Source: Cognataquiflexum rubidum (GTDB lineage: Bacteria; Bacteroidota; Bacteroidia; Cytophagales; Cyclobacteriaceae). Taken from it: a stretch of DNA of 64,000 bases. A model generated the notes under the pieces. The model was not told the origin of the DNA. It ran no database searches and was given only the letters and a program-made list of their open reading frames with translations. Both the position numbers and the translations under genes were made by a program. This document shows positions 1 through 9,223 of the stretch, piece by piece. Each line of letters opens with the position of its first letter. Position 1 is the first letter of the stretch. Where the stretch lies: NCBI RefSeq assembly GCF_022538115.1, contig NZ_JAKZAL010000013.1:100877-164876 (forward strand), in the 5' to 3' direction.

Positions 1-390
1 TCCTTTTGGGGAACGCCCTTCTTTGTTGACCCCTTGTTCTTTTACCTGATTTTGAAGATCCGGTCTTAGAGGCATGTATTGTGCAGTCACAACCCGGCCT
101 GTCATGGCTTCATCCTCTAGGATAATCTGCCAATTGCCCTCATATTGGTTCTGATAGCCTTTGTTTCGTAACACTCCCCAAGCTTCTTCTATAGATATGT
201 TTTTCAACCTTTCCAATATTTGGTCAGAAACTTTTGGCCTTCCGTCGGGAAACCTTTCGCCTTTCCATTCCGAAGTCAGCGCTTTGATATAGTCGGGGGA
301 CGAACCCACATTCTGTGCTTCGGCAAATCCTGCGGTCATCATCAAGGCTGTAACCAAGATTATTTTCGAAAATCTGTTTTTATGATTCAT
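1..390 (-). CDS. RraA-like exported protein, 3' part outside window
   Basis: The reading frame is open from an ATG at 390 to the window edge, giving 130 codons of a longer gene. The product begins with a Sec-type signal (hydrophobic stretch, then AEAQN). It then closely parallels the first third of the RraA-like protein at 3057-3992: both have a WKGERF-DGRPKVSD block and an EEAW/DEAW-V-RN-GY segment. The catalytic region lies outside the window, so activity cannot be judged. The gene follows the dehydratase at 413-1693 by 22 bases on the same strand and should be the last seen member of that operon. RraA-fold proteins include class II pyruvate aldolases and an RNase E inhibitor; an exported aldolase-like enzyme fits the context better, but this is inference. 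Confidence 0.8.
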   Translation of the reverse strand, partial: MNHKNRFSKIILVTALMMTAGFAEAQNVGSSPDYIKALTSEWKGERFPDGRPKVSDQILERLKNISIEEAWGVLRNKGYQNQYEGNWQIILEDEAMTGRVVTAQYMPLRPDLQNQVKEQGVNKEGRSPKG

Positions 391-412
391 GGTCATTTGG
401 TTTTTGTAAATT

Positions 413-1693
413 CTATTCGAAAAACGGTAAATCCTTTACCGCATGCTTTTTCATTCCTTCTTCATTGATTTCCACCCCAATTCCCGGTTTTTCAGAAAGT
501 GTGATGAATCCGTTTTCTGTTCTTGGACCATCATAGGTCACAATATCCTTCCAAAGCTGATCCGTATCCATGTAAATCTGCCATTCCATGATCATGAAAT
601 TGGGAACAGAAGCGCAAACATGACAACTCGCCATTGCTCCAAGAAATGAGGCTACCATGTGAGGTGCAAAAGGAACATAATACAGGTTTGCAAGATTTGC
701 AATGCGCTGAGCTTCACCCAATCCTCCTGCTTTTTGGATATCAGGCATGATAATGTCTATGGCTGATTCTGAAAGCAATCTTGTAAATCCATATGCTAAA
801 TAGATGTTTTCCCCGGTGCAAATGGGAGTGGAGGTCTGTGTAGTTATCGATTTGTAGACCTCAGGATTGTCTGCCGGTATCGGCTCCTCCAAAAACATTA
901 GATTCAAGTCTTCATACATTTTGGCCATTTTGAGACCGGTGACGGCATCATATCTTCCGTGCATGTCGACACAGATATCAATGTTGGGACCGACTTCTTG
1001 GCGTACTGCCGCGATGGCATTGTACATTCTTTCTATTTCCATTGGATTGGCAGTCCAATTGAACCGATCATATTTATTGGGATCCCTAGCGTCATCCACG
1101 TCAAATTTTACCGCATTATAGCCCCTGTCCACAGCGCCTCTTGCCGCTTTTGCATAATCTTGCGGGGAAGGGTTGGTAGAGGTGTATAAAGCCGTATCAC
1201 AATAAACCCGGATTTTATCTCTGAATTTTCCTCCCAATAATTGGTAAACAGGAACTCCAAACACCTTTCCGGTTAAGTCCCAAAGTGCAGTTTCGATGGC
1301 GGTCATGACGGCCACAAAAACCCCTGATTGTGCCCCTCCAAAAAAAGCTCCTTTTCTCAATTGTTCGGCGATCCGGTTGGGATTGAGGGGGCTTTGTCCC
1401 TTGATTTGGTTTCCCATTCTTTTGACCAAATGGTAAGTCCCATGGATGGCATCAACTGCCTCTCCGCATCCCCAAACATCCTGATTTGTATAGATTTTTA
1501 CATAAAGTGCTCCACGGACATAAGCACATTTTACATCGGTGATTTTGAGGTCAGAAGGATTGGAAAAAGGGGACTGTCTGTCCACAGCAGCATTCAGTCC
1601 TTGTCCAAATGTTGACAAAAGTGCACCACCCGTAAGGCCTGCCACCAATCCTTTTTGAATAAATGACCTTCTGCTGTCTTTGCTGTTTTTCAT
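413..1693 (-). CDS. Exported enolase-superfamily (mandelate racemase/muconate lactonizing) dehydratase
   Basis: A 426-residue protein with a twin-arginine signal (RRSFIQKGL, residues 8-16) and probable cleavage near residue 35. The enolase-superfamily layout follows: capping domain to about residue 150, then the barrel. Visible catalytic residues are K196 and D198 (KFDVDD), D243 and H245 (VDMHGRYD), E270 (FLEEP), E295 (TGEN), D318 (MPD) and H345 (PHMVAS). The D-x-H pair and late His resemble galactonate-type sugar-acid dehydratases, which remove water from an aldonate to give a 2-keto-3-deoxy acid. The TAT signal suits a folded, metal-containing periplasmic enzyme. It lies 52 bases behind a paralogue (1746-3032) and ahead of an RraA-like gene, all on one strand. 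The substrate cannot be read from sequence. Confidence 0.88.
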   Translation of the reverse strand: MKNSKDSRRSFIQKGLVAGLTGGALLSTFGQGLNAAVDRQSPFSNPSDLKITDVKCAYVRGALYVKIYTNQDVWGCGEAVDAIHGTYHLVKRMGNQIKGQSPLNPNRIAEQLRKGAFFGGAQSGVFVAVMTAIETALWDLTGKVFGVPVYQLLGGKFRDKIRVYCDTALYTSTNPSPQDYAKAARGAVDRGYNAVKFDVDDARDPNKYDRFNWTANPMEIERMYNAIAAVRQEVGPNIDICVDMHGRYDAVTGLKMAKMYEDLNLMFLEEPIPADNPEVYKSITTQTSTPICTGENIYLAYGFTRLLSESAIDIIMPDIQKAGGLGEAQRIANLANLYYVPFAPHMVASFLGAMASCHVCASVPNFMIMEWQIYMDTDQLWKDIVTYDGPRTENGFITLSEKPGIGVEINEEGMKKHAVKDLPFFE

Positions 1694-1745
1694 ATGCTAG
1701 GTTATATTGAGATTAAATTTTTATAAATGTCAAGGAGAATTTTAA

Positions 1746-3032
1746 TCAAAAGAAAGGGGCATCTGCTACCGCATATTTCCTGATGGCTTCTTCATTGGGT
1801 GTGACGCCCACACCTGGCCGGTCTGTGAGATGGATATATCCTTCTTTAATCAATGGTGCTTCAAGGATCAGTTCATCCCATTGTTTCCATTTGGAGAACC
1901 AATGCCATTCTAAACAAAGAAAATTGGAAATGGAAGCACAACAATGACAAGCGGCCATAGCACCAAAAGGAGAGGCCACCATGTGGGGAGCAACGGGCAC
2001 GTAGTATAAGTTGGCAAGGTTTGCAATCCGCTGACCTTCACCTAGGCCACCGCATTTGTGCAGGTCGGGCATGACGATGTCGGCCGCCTGTTTTTCAAGT
2101 ATTTTTCTGAAGTCATGGGCCAGATATTGGTTTTCTCCGGTACAGATTGGAGTGGTTGTCTGACTCGTGATTTCTCGTAGACTGTCGAGATTTTCGGCAG
2201 GAACAGGTTCTTCTAAAAACATGAGTTTGAATTGCTCCATTTCTTTGGCAATCTGGATTCCCGAAGGCAAGTCATACCTGCCATGGGCATCGAGGCAGAG
2301 GTCCATATTCATACCAATGGCTTCCCTGACGGCGGTAATCTGCTTCACCATCCGGTCAATTTCCCCATTGGAAGCAGTCCTGTTGAATTCATCCTGTTTT
2401 GAAGGGTCACCTGCCCAATCAAGATCAAACTTGATTGCAGAGAAACCGGCATTTTTCACTTCCATAGCGCCTGCAGCCATGTCTTCCGGACTTTCGGAGC
2501 TGCTTGCACCATCACAATACAAGCGAATCTTGTCCCTGAACTTTCCACCCATCAGACGATAAACAGGCTGGTTCATGGCCTTCCCGGCCAAATCCCACAA
2601 GGCAATCTCAATTCCGGTAAGAACTGCTACATACATGCCGCCCTGAGCTCCACCAAAATGTCCTCTTCTCAGAATCTGTTCTACGATCTTATTGATATCC
2701 AAAGGATTTTGGCCAATCAAAAATTGGGTCATATTGTCCCAACCTTCAGTCCCCGTCGCTACGCCATACGTCCCTCTGACGGCATCCATTGCTTCTCCAT
2801 ATCCGGTAATACCCTGATTGGTTGTCAGTTTGACAAACATATGGGTTCCATGACCTTTCATGAAGGCTGTTTTGATTCCGGTGATTTTAAGGTCGGAGGG
2901 ATTGGAATATTTTGGACCTCTGTCCACAGCTGCAATCAATTCCGAGCCAAAACCCGGAATAAGGGCTGAAGTAGCAACTCCTGCCATGAGGCTTTTATGG
3001 ATAAATGAACGTCTGTTGTTATCGGTTTTCAT
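1746..3032 (-). CDS. Exported enolase-superfamily dehydratase, paralogue of 413-1693
   Basis: A 428-residue protein with its own twin-arginine motif (NRRSFIHKSL) and the same architecture as its neighbour. The metal and acid-base residues are kept: KFD at 201-203, D248 and H250 (LDAHGRYD), E275 in FLEEP, E300 (TGEN), D323 (MPD) and H350 (PHMVAS). The two dehydratases share long matched blocks (GGLGE-QRIANLANLYYVP) but differ in the capping loops (GHGTHMFVK versus GALYVKIY). That points to duplication and specificity change rather than simple redundancy. Its start lies 24 bases after the stop of the RraA-like gene at 3057-3992, so the two are probably cotranscribed. Periplasmic sugar-acid dehydration is the likely role; the substrate is unknown. 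Confidence 0.88.
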   Translation of the reverse strand: MKTDNNRRSFIHKSLMAGVATSALIPGFGSELIAAVDRGPKYSNPSDLKITGIKTAFMKGHGTHMFVKLTTNQGITGYGEAMDAVRGTYGVATGTEGWDNMTQFLIGQNPLDINKIVEQILRRGHFGGAQGGMYVAVLTGIEIALWDLAGKAMNQPVYRLMGGKFRDKIRLYCDGASSSESPEDMAAGAMEVKNAGFSAIKFDLDWAGDPSKQDEFNRTASNGEIDRMVKQITAVREAIGMNMDLCLDAHGRYDLPSGIQIAKEMEQFKLMFLEEPVPAENLDSLREITSQTTTPICTGENQYLAHDFRKILEKQAADIVMPDLHKCGGLGEGQRIANLANLYYVPVAPHMVASPFGAMAACHCCASISNFLCLEWHWFSKWKQWDELILEAPLIKEGYIHLTDRPGVGVTPNEEAIRKYAVADAPFF

Positions 3033-3056
3033 GCGGAGAGATTTTGGGTTAATGCT

Positions 3057-3992
3057 TTACCAAGTCCTTTTCTTCAATATTTCCTGAATCTGTTCACGGG
3101 GAATTGGGAGCTCATCAATATGTTCATTGAGCCATTTTGAAAAATCCCTTTCAATGTCATCGGACCACCTCGTATCAATCTGGCCTGCGGTATAAATTCC
3201 TGCACGCAGTCTTTCGTGGCCAAACATGTCCCTAAGTCTGACCACCTCGGAAGTGATGACCACCTGCTCCACCAAATGAGCCGGGATAAAGGACACACCA
3301 CCATCTCTTCCCAATACCACGTCACCTGCCATCACGGTCACTTGACGGATTTTGGTGGGTTGGTTTATTCCGGTTAGCATGGTATTCAAATTTCCCTGTT
3401 GATTATGGTGGGAGGGATGGTAGCTTGTATAGTAGGAGGTAAATCCACCGATTTCTTTCAATCCTGTGACATCCCTGATAGCACCATCGTAGACGATACC
3501 ATTTCCTGTTTTTGCATAGATGGCATTACCCACATTATCGCCAATGGTCGGTCCGTCTATCTGAATTCCAAATTGATCGGCTACGTAGACATCTCCTTTG
3601 ACCAATAAATCTACAGGCCAAGAGTTTTGTCCCCGCTTGCCTTCTTTTTTCCCTCTGTCGTCTATGGCATTGTGAATATCAGGACGGCCGGGTAAGAAAG
3701 TGGCTGTGACAGCCCTTCCGATAAGAATGCTGTCAGGATTGATGATTTGCCAACCATCCGCATACTGATATTTATATCCGGCATTTCTCATGACAGCCCA
3801 TGCCTCATCATGCGTGACTAGCCTCATTCTCTTCAAAAGGTCATCGGAGACCTTTGGTCTTCCATCATCAAATCTTTCTCCCTTCCATTCACGGGTTAGG
3901 TAAATCAACTCGTCTTTTGTGATTTGTTGGGCTTGGATACTGCTTACCAATAGGAAACAGCATAGAAGAACAGGGATTATTTTCCTAGTCAT
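3057..3992 (-). CDS. Exported RraA-family (HMG/CHA aldolase-like) protein
   Basis: A 311-residue protein with a Sec signal (MTRKIIPVLLCCFLLVSSIQA, cut near residue 21), so it acts outside the cytoplasm, unlike E. coli RraA. The RraA/aldolase core shows GDVYVADQFG near residue 133, GDNVGNA near 151 and the metal/substrate pair R173-D174 (DGAIRDVTGL). Class II pyruvate aldolases of this fold normally carry an acidic residue three positions after the Asp; here it is Gly. Aldolase activity is therefore uncertain. About 90 extra residues precede the core compared with E. coli RraA (about 160 aa). It is the first gene after the susD terminator and heads the enzyme part of the locus. Cleavage of a 2-keto acid made by the adjacent dehydratases is a reasonable guess. 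Confidence 0.82.
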   Translation of the reverse strand: MTRKIIPVLLCCFLLVSSIQAQQITKDELIYLTREWKGERFDDGRPKVSDDLLKRMRLVTHDEAWAVMRNAGYKYQYADGWQIINPDSILIGRAVTATFLPGRPDIHNAIDDRGKKEGKRGQNSWPVDLLVKGDVYVADQFGIQIDGPTIGDNVGNAIYAKTGNGIVYDGAIRDVTGLKEIGGFTSYYTSYHPSHHNQQGNLNTMLTGINQPTKIRQVTVMAGDVVLGRDGGVSFIPAHLVEQVVITSEVVRLRDMFGHERLRAGIYTAGQIDTRWSDDIERDFSKWLNEHIDELPIPREQIQEILKKRTW

Positions 3993-4027
3993 GTTGGTTG
4001 AAAATTAATAATTGATGTTTGGGAAAA

Positions 4028-4055
4028 TGAAGGTTCGGTATAAACCGAACCTTCA
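4028..4055 (-). terminator. Hairpin downstream of susD
   Basis: Two perfectly complementary 12-base arms (4028-4039 and 4044-4055) enclose an ATAA tetraloop, 7 bases beyond the SusD stop. On the minus strand only a short T run follows, so termination may be partial. It separates the transporter genes from the downstream enzyme genes and could set a transporter/enzyme expression ratio. Confidence 0.7.
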
Positions 4056-4062
4056 AAAGGAA

Positions 4063-5583
4063 TTACTTATGCCACCAAACCCTTGTTTCAAGGTCATCGT
4101 CCCCTTGGGCTGCGATAGCTGCGCTTACATTTTCGGAATTCACCGAAATTTCAGAGTTGGGATAGGTCAATCTATTGATAAACAATACTTCTCTTCCCGG
4201 GAATGGATTTGCCTGAAGGGTAGGGAATCCTGACCGACGGAAGTTGGCAAAGGATTCTGGGCCATTCATCAGAGATGAAACCCAGTATTGCGTATTTATC
4301 TGCTGTAGCGCAGTAGCATCTACCAAAGGATTAGCGGTGATGTAGGCATCAATTGCCGGAGCGGGAATGGTAGAAGCCGCATCATGCAAAGCCATTTGCA
4401 CCATATGCGCTCTGACACCTGCTTGGAAATACTCTGCTGCAGTACCTGTAGTAATCCAACCTCTTTGTCTTGCTTCTGCCAGCAAAAGGTTTGTCTGGGA
4501 AGCTGTAACCATAAATCCCGGACCTGTTATTTTCGCAACTCTTCTTCTATCAACTTGACTGAACTCATAGAAACTTGCCAAGCCGAGGTTTGCTGCAGCA
4601 GTGACCGCAGTAGCGTTATCATTGCCCATCGGCATTCCGATCTGAACAGCAGGATCAATAGATTGTCTGGCTGGAACTTGTTCAGAACCTGATTTGGCAC
4701 CTACATACCTTACAGCAATTGCTCCTAACCTCGGGTCATTGGTACTTTTTAGGAAGTTAACAAAAGGCTCTGTCATGTAAAAGTTAGCCGCCTCTGTAGC
4801 ATTCAAAGTATTACCAATAGGGTTGGTGTAATTGGCGTCATGAACTATAACGGCATTGTCGGAATTATTTAAAATGACACCGCCTGCAAAAGCTTTTGCA
4901 ACAGTTTGTTGGGCAAGTGTTGGGTTTGCTTTGCTAAGCCTCATGCCTGCTCTCAAAAGGAGAGAATATCCAAATCGTTTCCATTTGTCGATATTGCCTG
5001 CAAAAAGGATATCGGCAGTCTCCACTCTCCCGGTAGCATTAAGCGCTGCTGATGCCTCTTCAAGTTCCTTGATGATATCTGCATAAATCAACTCTTGGGC
5101 ATCATATTTTGGATAGAAAATCTGGTTGCTGAAACCGACTCCGGCTTCAGTGTAAGGAATGGATCCATAGGTGTCAGTGAGTATCATAAATCCATAAGCC
5201 TGCATGATCCTTGTCATTTGCAACAAGTTGCTTCTGGTTGGGTCGTCTTCAATCCTTGATATGATATCCTTCGTATTTTTGATCACATTCCTGTAATACT
5301 TCTGCCAGTTGTCTTGTGTGGAAGCCCTGTTGTCTTGGTTGAAGTTGGCGCCTGTCAATACCCCGGAGTTAGGAGAAATAATCTGCTGCACAATGCCCAA
5401 TTCAAACACCAAAATCCCAAAAGAATTTGGGGAGGCATTGACGGTAGCGATGTTCAACTGAAATGCCGGATCAATTGAAGTAGCAGCTACTCTGTTGGTA
5501 TTGAGCTCATCAAAGTTTTGATCACATGATGTGCTGTAGCCTAGCATTAGCACAATGAGGATAAAATTTAATATCTTTTTCAT
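4063..5583 (-). CDS. SusD/RagB-family nutrient-binding outer-membrane lipoprotein
   Basis: A 506-residue protein with a lipoprotein signal ending in YSTSC (Cys20) followed by DQNFDELN, typical of SusD homologues. The N-terminal helical part (NWQKYYRNVIKNTKDII, then LTDTYGSIPYTEA) matches the second SusD-like Pfam class, found in SusCD pairs for peptides or small organic ligands as well as glycans. It sits 11 bases after the SusC stop in the invariant susC-susD order. It should cap the SusC barrel as the substrate-binding lid. The C-terminus (ETRVWWHK) is typical of the family, and the length is normal (about 480-530). Confidence 0.95.
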   Translation of the reverse strand: MKKILNFILIVLMLGYSTSCDQNFDELNTNRVAATSIDPAFQLNIATVNASPNSFGILVFELGIVQQIISPNSGVLTGANFNQDNRASTQDNWQKYYRNVIKNTKDIISRIEDDPTRSNLLQMTRIMQAYGFMILTDTYGSIPYTEAGVGFSNQIFYPKYDAQELIYADIIKELEEASAALNATGRVETADILFAGNIDKWKRFGYSLLLRAGMRLSKANPTLAQQTVAKAFAGGVILNNSDNAVIVHDANYTNPIGNTLNATEAANFYMTEPFVNFLKSTNDPRLGAIAVRYVGAKSGSEQVPARQSIDPAVQIGMPMGNDNATAVTAAANLGLASFYEFSQVDRRRVAKITGPGFMVTASQTNLLLAEARQRGWITTGTAAEYFQAGVRAHMVQMALHDAASTIPAPAIDAYITANPLVDATALQQINTQYWVSSLMNGPESFANFRRSGFPTLQANPFPGREVLFINRLTYPNSEISVNSENVSAAIAAQGDDDLETRVWWHK

Positions 5584-5594
5584 GGTTGCTCTGA

Positions 5595-8500
5595 TTAAAA
5601 TTTGACATTAAGATTGAAACCAATGCCTCTTGTTGTAGGAAGTCCTGTTGATTCCATTCCAACAAGATTATCCGAGGTATATCCAAAGGATTCTGGGTCA
5701 ATATTATCCACCCATTTTTTTATAATAAAGACGTTGTTGGCAACGAGATTAAGCTTAACAGCACTTACAGGGAAGTTTTCAGGAATGAATTTAGTGAAAT
5801 CATATCCCATAGTGATCTGTCTCAGTTTCCAGAATCCGGAATTGTAAATTACCGGCTCTACCAAGGCCTGAGACCTTACCACTTCCCAATAAGACTGGAC
5901 CGGAGCAACAGCAGTGTTTCTTTCACCGGCTAAGTTGACGCCATCTCCCACAACACCGCCTTCACGACCTTCAAGAGTCATTTTATGCAATCCATGTCTT
6001 ACCGCATTAAAGTTGGTACCGGAAAGCATATTACCACCCAATCTAAAATCAATTAGGAAGGAAAGAGAGACGCCTTTATAATTGAAAGCATTATTAATAC
6101 CCCCAATCCACTTTGGAAGGGCACTTCCAAAATTGATCAGGTCAAGGGTCCTTAACGGGAGGCCATTAGCAGCAAATATTCTTCTTCCCTGATCGTCTCT
6201 TCTATATCCGAATCCTGCAATTTGCCCCATTTCTTCTCCTACGATCTGTCTCAGCTCACCGTTGAAGACGTGATTTCCGACTGTTATTCTCTCACCAGGT
6301 GTGTCAGTCAATAAGCTTAAAACCTCTGTGATATTGTAGGCTCCGTTGAAGGAGGCTTCCCAAGTGAAGTTATTGGTTTCAACAGGTACTACGGTCAATA
6401 ACATTTCGATACCTTTATTGCTGCTACGACCGCTGTTGATGGACGTATTGACAAATCCTGAAGCATCAGAAATCTGGGCACTTACAATCTGGTCACTGGT
6501 GATTTTGTTGTAGGCTGCAAGATCCAACGCCACTCTGCCTTGGAACATCTTCATATCTATACCGATTTCAGTTTCTGCAACCCGCATCGGCTTCAAATTT
6601 GGATTTGGAAGTGTGGAGCCAATTGGACCGCCAACAGGCTGGTTATTGAATAAGTTGGCATTGACGCCATAAAACAATACGTTGGAATAAGGACCGACAT
6701 CTGAGTCACTGCCCACTTCAGCATAGGCCAATCTCAATTTTCCGAAATTCAACCAACCCGTGGTTCCTGTGTTTTCGGTAAATACCCAGCTTGTGGAAAC
6801 TGAAGGATAAAGAATACTTCTGTTTTCAGGAGAAAGTGTCGAGAACCAATCGTTTCTTACAGTACCATTGATAAAAAGGAACTTTTTATAAGAAAATTCA
6901 GCAAAAGCGAAGAGGGAATTTACGGCTCTCTCTGACCTGTCAAAAATCGGGTCTTTAACCCTGCCGTTTTGGACAGTATAAAGATCACGTACCACAAAAT
7001 CCCTTGCCTGTACGTTGTTCACATCAAAACTTCTTTGCATATGGTTACCACCGATGTTGGCATTGATACCATAATCACCAAATTCTTTGGTTGCAGAAAG
7101 GATGAAATCTGCGTTGACTTCTCTGAATCTTCTTGATTCCTGAGTATAAAGTCCGTTGACAAATCCGGCAGGAGCAGCTGCCAAGGAAGCCTGGCCTGTC
7201 GGGAAGTTGTTGAAATCTTGGTCTCGTGACCAATAATCCTGTCCAACGCGGCCTTGGATATAAAGCCATGGGGTGATGTCATATTTCACAGCAATGTTTC
7301 CAAAAATCCTATCTCTTTTGATGTTGTTAAATTGCCTTGCAAGCGTAAAATAAGGATTGGTTCTGTTTCTGAATCTGGAATAAACAGCTTCGTTGCCTAG
7401 GATATCAAATTTATTCTCATCCAGAACATTCAAAGGCATGGAATTGGCCATGTTGTATAAGGCAGTAGGAATGGAGTTATCCTGGTTGGCTACGTTTGGC
7501 GGGTTTTTGTTTTCCTCGATAGAGTAGTTGATATTTCCCTTAAAGTTTAACTTTTTGGTCAATTGGTAGCCAAAGCCTAAATAAATGGTCTTTCTGTTAA
7601 ATGAATTGTTTGGAACAATACCCTTACTGTTTAGATCTGAGAAGGAAAAGCTAAGGCCACCTTTATCACTTGAGGTAGACAACATGATGGAGTTGGTGGT
7701 ATTCTGACCGTTTCTGAAGAAGTCATCAACGATTCCTCTAACAGGAACATAAGGAACGGTGACTCCATTAAATAGGACTTGGGTCATTCCCGGTGCGAAT
7801 TTCTCACCAAATGACCATTGTCCTGAAGTTGGATTGGCGGTTGTTGGTCTGACACCTTGCTCACCTTGGCCATACTCATACTGGTAATCTGTAAAATCCA
7901 AAGGTGTTTCGTTGGTGTAATTCAAGTTATAAGTTATTCCAATTCCTTTTGATTCACCTCTAGATTTGGTGTTGATCATGATGACACCGTCTTTTGCCCT
8001 AGATCCATACAATGCAGATGCTGCGGCACCTTTCAGTACAGTCATGCTTTCGATATCATCAGGGTTGATACTACTCAAACCATCGCCACCGTCAGAAGTG
8101 ATACCACCACCCCTTACACCGATGGAATTGTCCGCTCCACTGTTTCCTGGATTTGTTCCAAAGTTTGTATTGTCGATCGGAATACCGTTGACAACGATCA
8201 GTGGATTGTTTTGGCCGGAAATAGAAGATTGACCCCTGATTCTGATTTTTGTCGTTCCTCCCGGACCGGTTCCCATGGGAGAAATTGCCACACCGGCAAT
8301 TTTGCCCTGTAGGGCATTCATGAAATTTGGAGTCCTGTTGATCGTCATTTCATCGGAACCAACGTTTGTAGCAGAATAACCAATACTTCTAGAGGTTTTT
8401 TGGATACCCAAGGCCGCAATGACGACTTCTTCCAAAGCCCGGGCTTCTTGAATCATGACCACGTTGATAATGGATTGATTTCCTACTTCAATTCTTTGCG

Positions 8501-9104
8501 GAGCAAAGCCTATGTAAGAAAACACGAGAGTAGAACCTGCAGGAGCGGATATCTTATATTTTCCGTCGATGTCTGAAACTGTTCCCTGCGTCGTACCTTC
8601 AATAGAAATAGCTACTCCGGGCAAGGTTTCACCCGATTCAGAAGTAACAGTTCCCGAGATATCTACAAAATCGTCATTGACTTCAATGTCGATCTTCTTG
8701 GAGGAAATTTCCGGCGCAAGTGATTTGACGCTGATGACATTATTGACCTGCTTGAAATGAAGGTTTTTTTTGTTGGCTACTTCCAAAAGGACATCAGCTA
8801 CTGTCCCGTCATAGGTGCTGAGTTCTATATTTGAATTGTCCTTCAGGTTTTTTTCAGTGTAAAAAAAGCTGTAATCTGTTTTGCTTTCTATGGCATTTAG
8901 GATGTTTTCCAGACTGCCTTCCCGGATATCAAGTTTGATGTAAACCTCATCAATACTTTTTATCTGGACCAAATTGCTATTTGCAAAAGCTGCATTCATG
9001 GCTATGGTCAATAAAAACGCACTCAAAAGCGTTCTTTTAAAGACCATAAGCGTAGTTTTTAGTAGTGATTGTGACATATTTTGGGTTGTGTTAGTGTCAA
9101 TCAT
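5595..9104 (-). CDS. SusC/RagA-family TonB-linked outer-membrane transporter
   Basis: A 1169-residue TonB-dependent transporter. After a signal peptide (TIAMNAAFA, about residues 27-41) comes an N-terminal signalling (STN) domain of about 60 residues, which normally talks to a FecR anti-sigma factor. A carboxypeptidase-like barrel-sandwich domain (ISGTVTSESGETLPGVAI, about 150-230) is next, then the plug (about 250-380) with the SusC signature GVISPMG/IRIRGQSS, and a long beta-barrel ending in a C-terminal aromatic (LNVKF). The STN domain plus an upstream FecR/ECF pair shows ligand-controlled induction. Alternative starts exist at residues 10 and 20; the latter gives a cleaner signal peptide. 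Confidence 0.96.
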   Translation of the reverse strand: MIDTNTTQNMSQSLLKTTLMVFKRTLLSAFLLTIAMNAAFANSNLVQIKSIDEVYIKLDIREGSLENILNAIESKTDYSFFYTEKNLKDNSNIELSTYDGTVADVLLEVANKKNLHFKQVNNVISVKSLAPEISSKKIDIEVNDDFVDISGTVTSESGETLPGVAISIEGTTQGTVSDIDGKYKISAPAGSTLVFSYIGFAPQRIEVGNQSIINVVMIQEARALEEVVIAALGIQKTSRSIGYSATNVGSDEMTINRTPNFMNALQGKIAGVAISPMGTGPGGTTKIRIRGQSSISGQNNPLIVVNGIPIDNTNFGTNPGNSGADNSIGVRGGGITSDGGDGLSSINPDDIESMTVLKGAAASALYGSRAKDGVIMINTKSRGESKGIGITYNLNYTNETPLDFTDYQYEYGQGEQGVRPTTANPTSGQWSFGEKFAPGMTQVLFNGVTVPYVPVRGIVDDFFRNGQNTTNSIMLSTSSDKGGLSFSFSDLNSKGIVPNNSFNRKTIYLGFGYQLTKKLNFKGNINYSIEENKNPPNVANQDNSIPTALYNMANSMPLNVLDENKFDILGNEAVYSRFRNRTNPYFTLARQFNNIKRDRIFGNIAVKYDITPWLYIQGRVGQDYWSRDQDFNNFPTGQASLAAAPAGFVNGLYTQESRRFREVNADFILSATKEFGDYGINANIGGNHMQRSFDVNNVQARDFVVRDLYTVQNGRVKDPIFDRSERAVNSLFAFAEFSYKKFLFINGTVRNDWFSTLSPENRSILYPSVSTSWVFTENTGTTGWLNFGKLRLAYAEVGSDSDVGPYSNVLFYGVNANLFNNQPVGGPIGSTLPNPNLKPMRVAETEIGIDMKMFQGRVALDLAAYNKITSDQIVSAQISDASGFVNTSINSGRSSNKGIEMLLTVVPVETNNFTWEASFNGAYNITEVLSLLTDTPGERITVGNHVFNGELRQIVGEEMGQIAGFGYRRDDQGRRIFAANGLPLRTLDLINFGSALPKWIGGINNAFNYKGVSLSFLIDFRLGGNMLSGTNFNAVRHGLHKMTLEGREGGVVGDGVNLAGERNTAVAPVQSYWEVVRSQALVEPVIYNSGFWKLRQITMGYDFTKFIPENFPVSAVKLNLVANNVFIIKKWVDNIDPESFGYTSDNLVGMESTGLPTTRGIGFNLNVKF

Positions 9105-9119
9105 AAATTATGATAATGA

Positions 9120-9154
9120 TTTCCTTTACCTCCTTAGGTGATAGGTAAAGGAAA
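9120..9154 (-). promoter_or_regulatory. Perfect inverted repeat between fecR and susC
   Basis: Arms of 12 bases (9120-9131 and 9143-9154) are exactly complementary around an 11-base loop, in the 119-base gap between the anti-sigma gene and susC. The hairpin would form in the leader 15 bases before the annotated SusC start. No long T run follows on the minus strand, so a role in mRNA processing, attenuation or SusC translation control is as likely as termination. Confidence 0.55.
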
Positions 9155-9223
9155 AACCCCTCTTTAGACTTAAAGAATAGGGTAAATTTGGAGTGGTTCA
9201 TTTTTTTGTTTCATAGGCATAGG

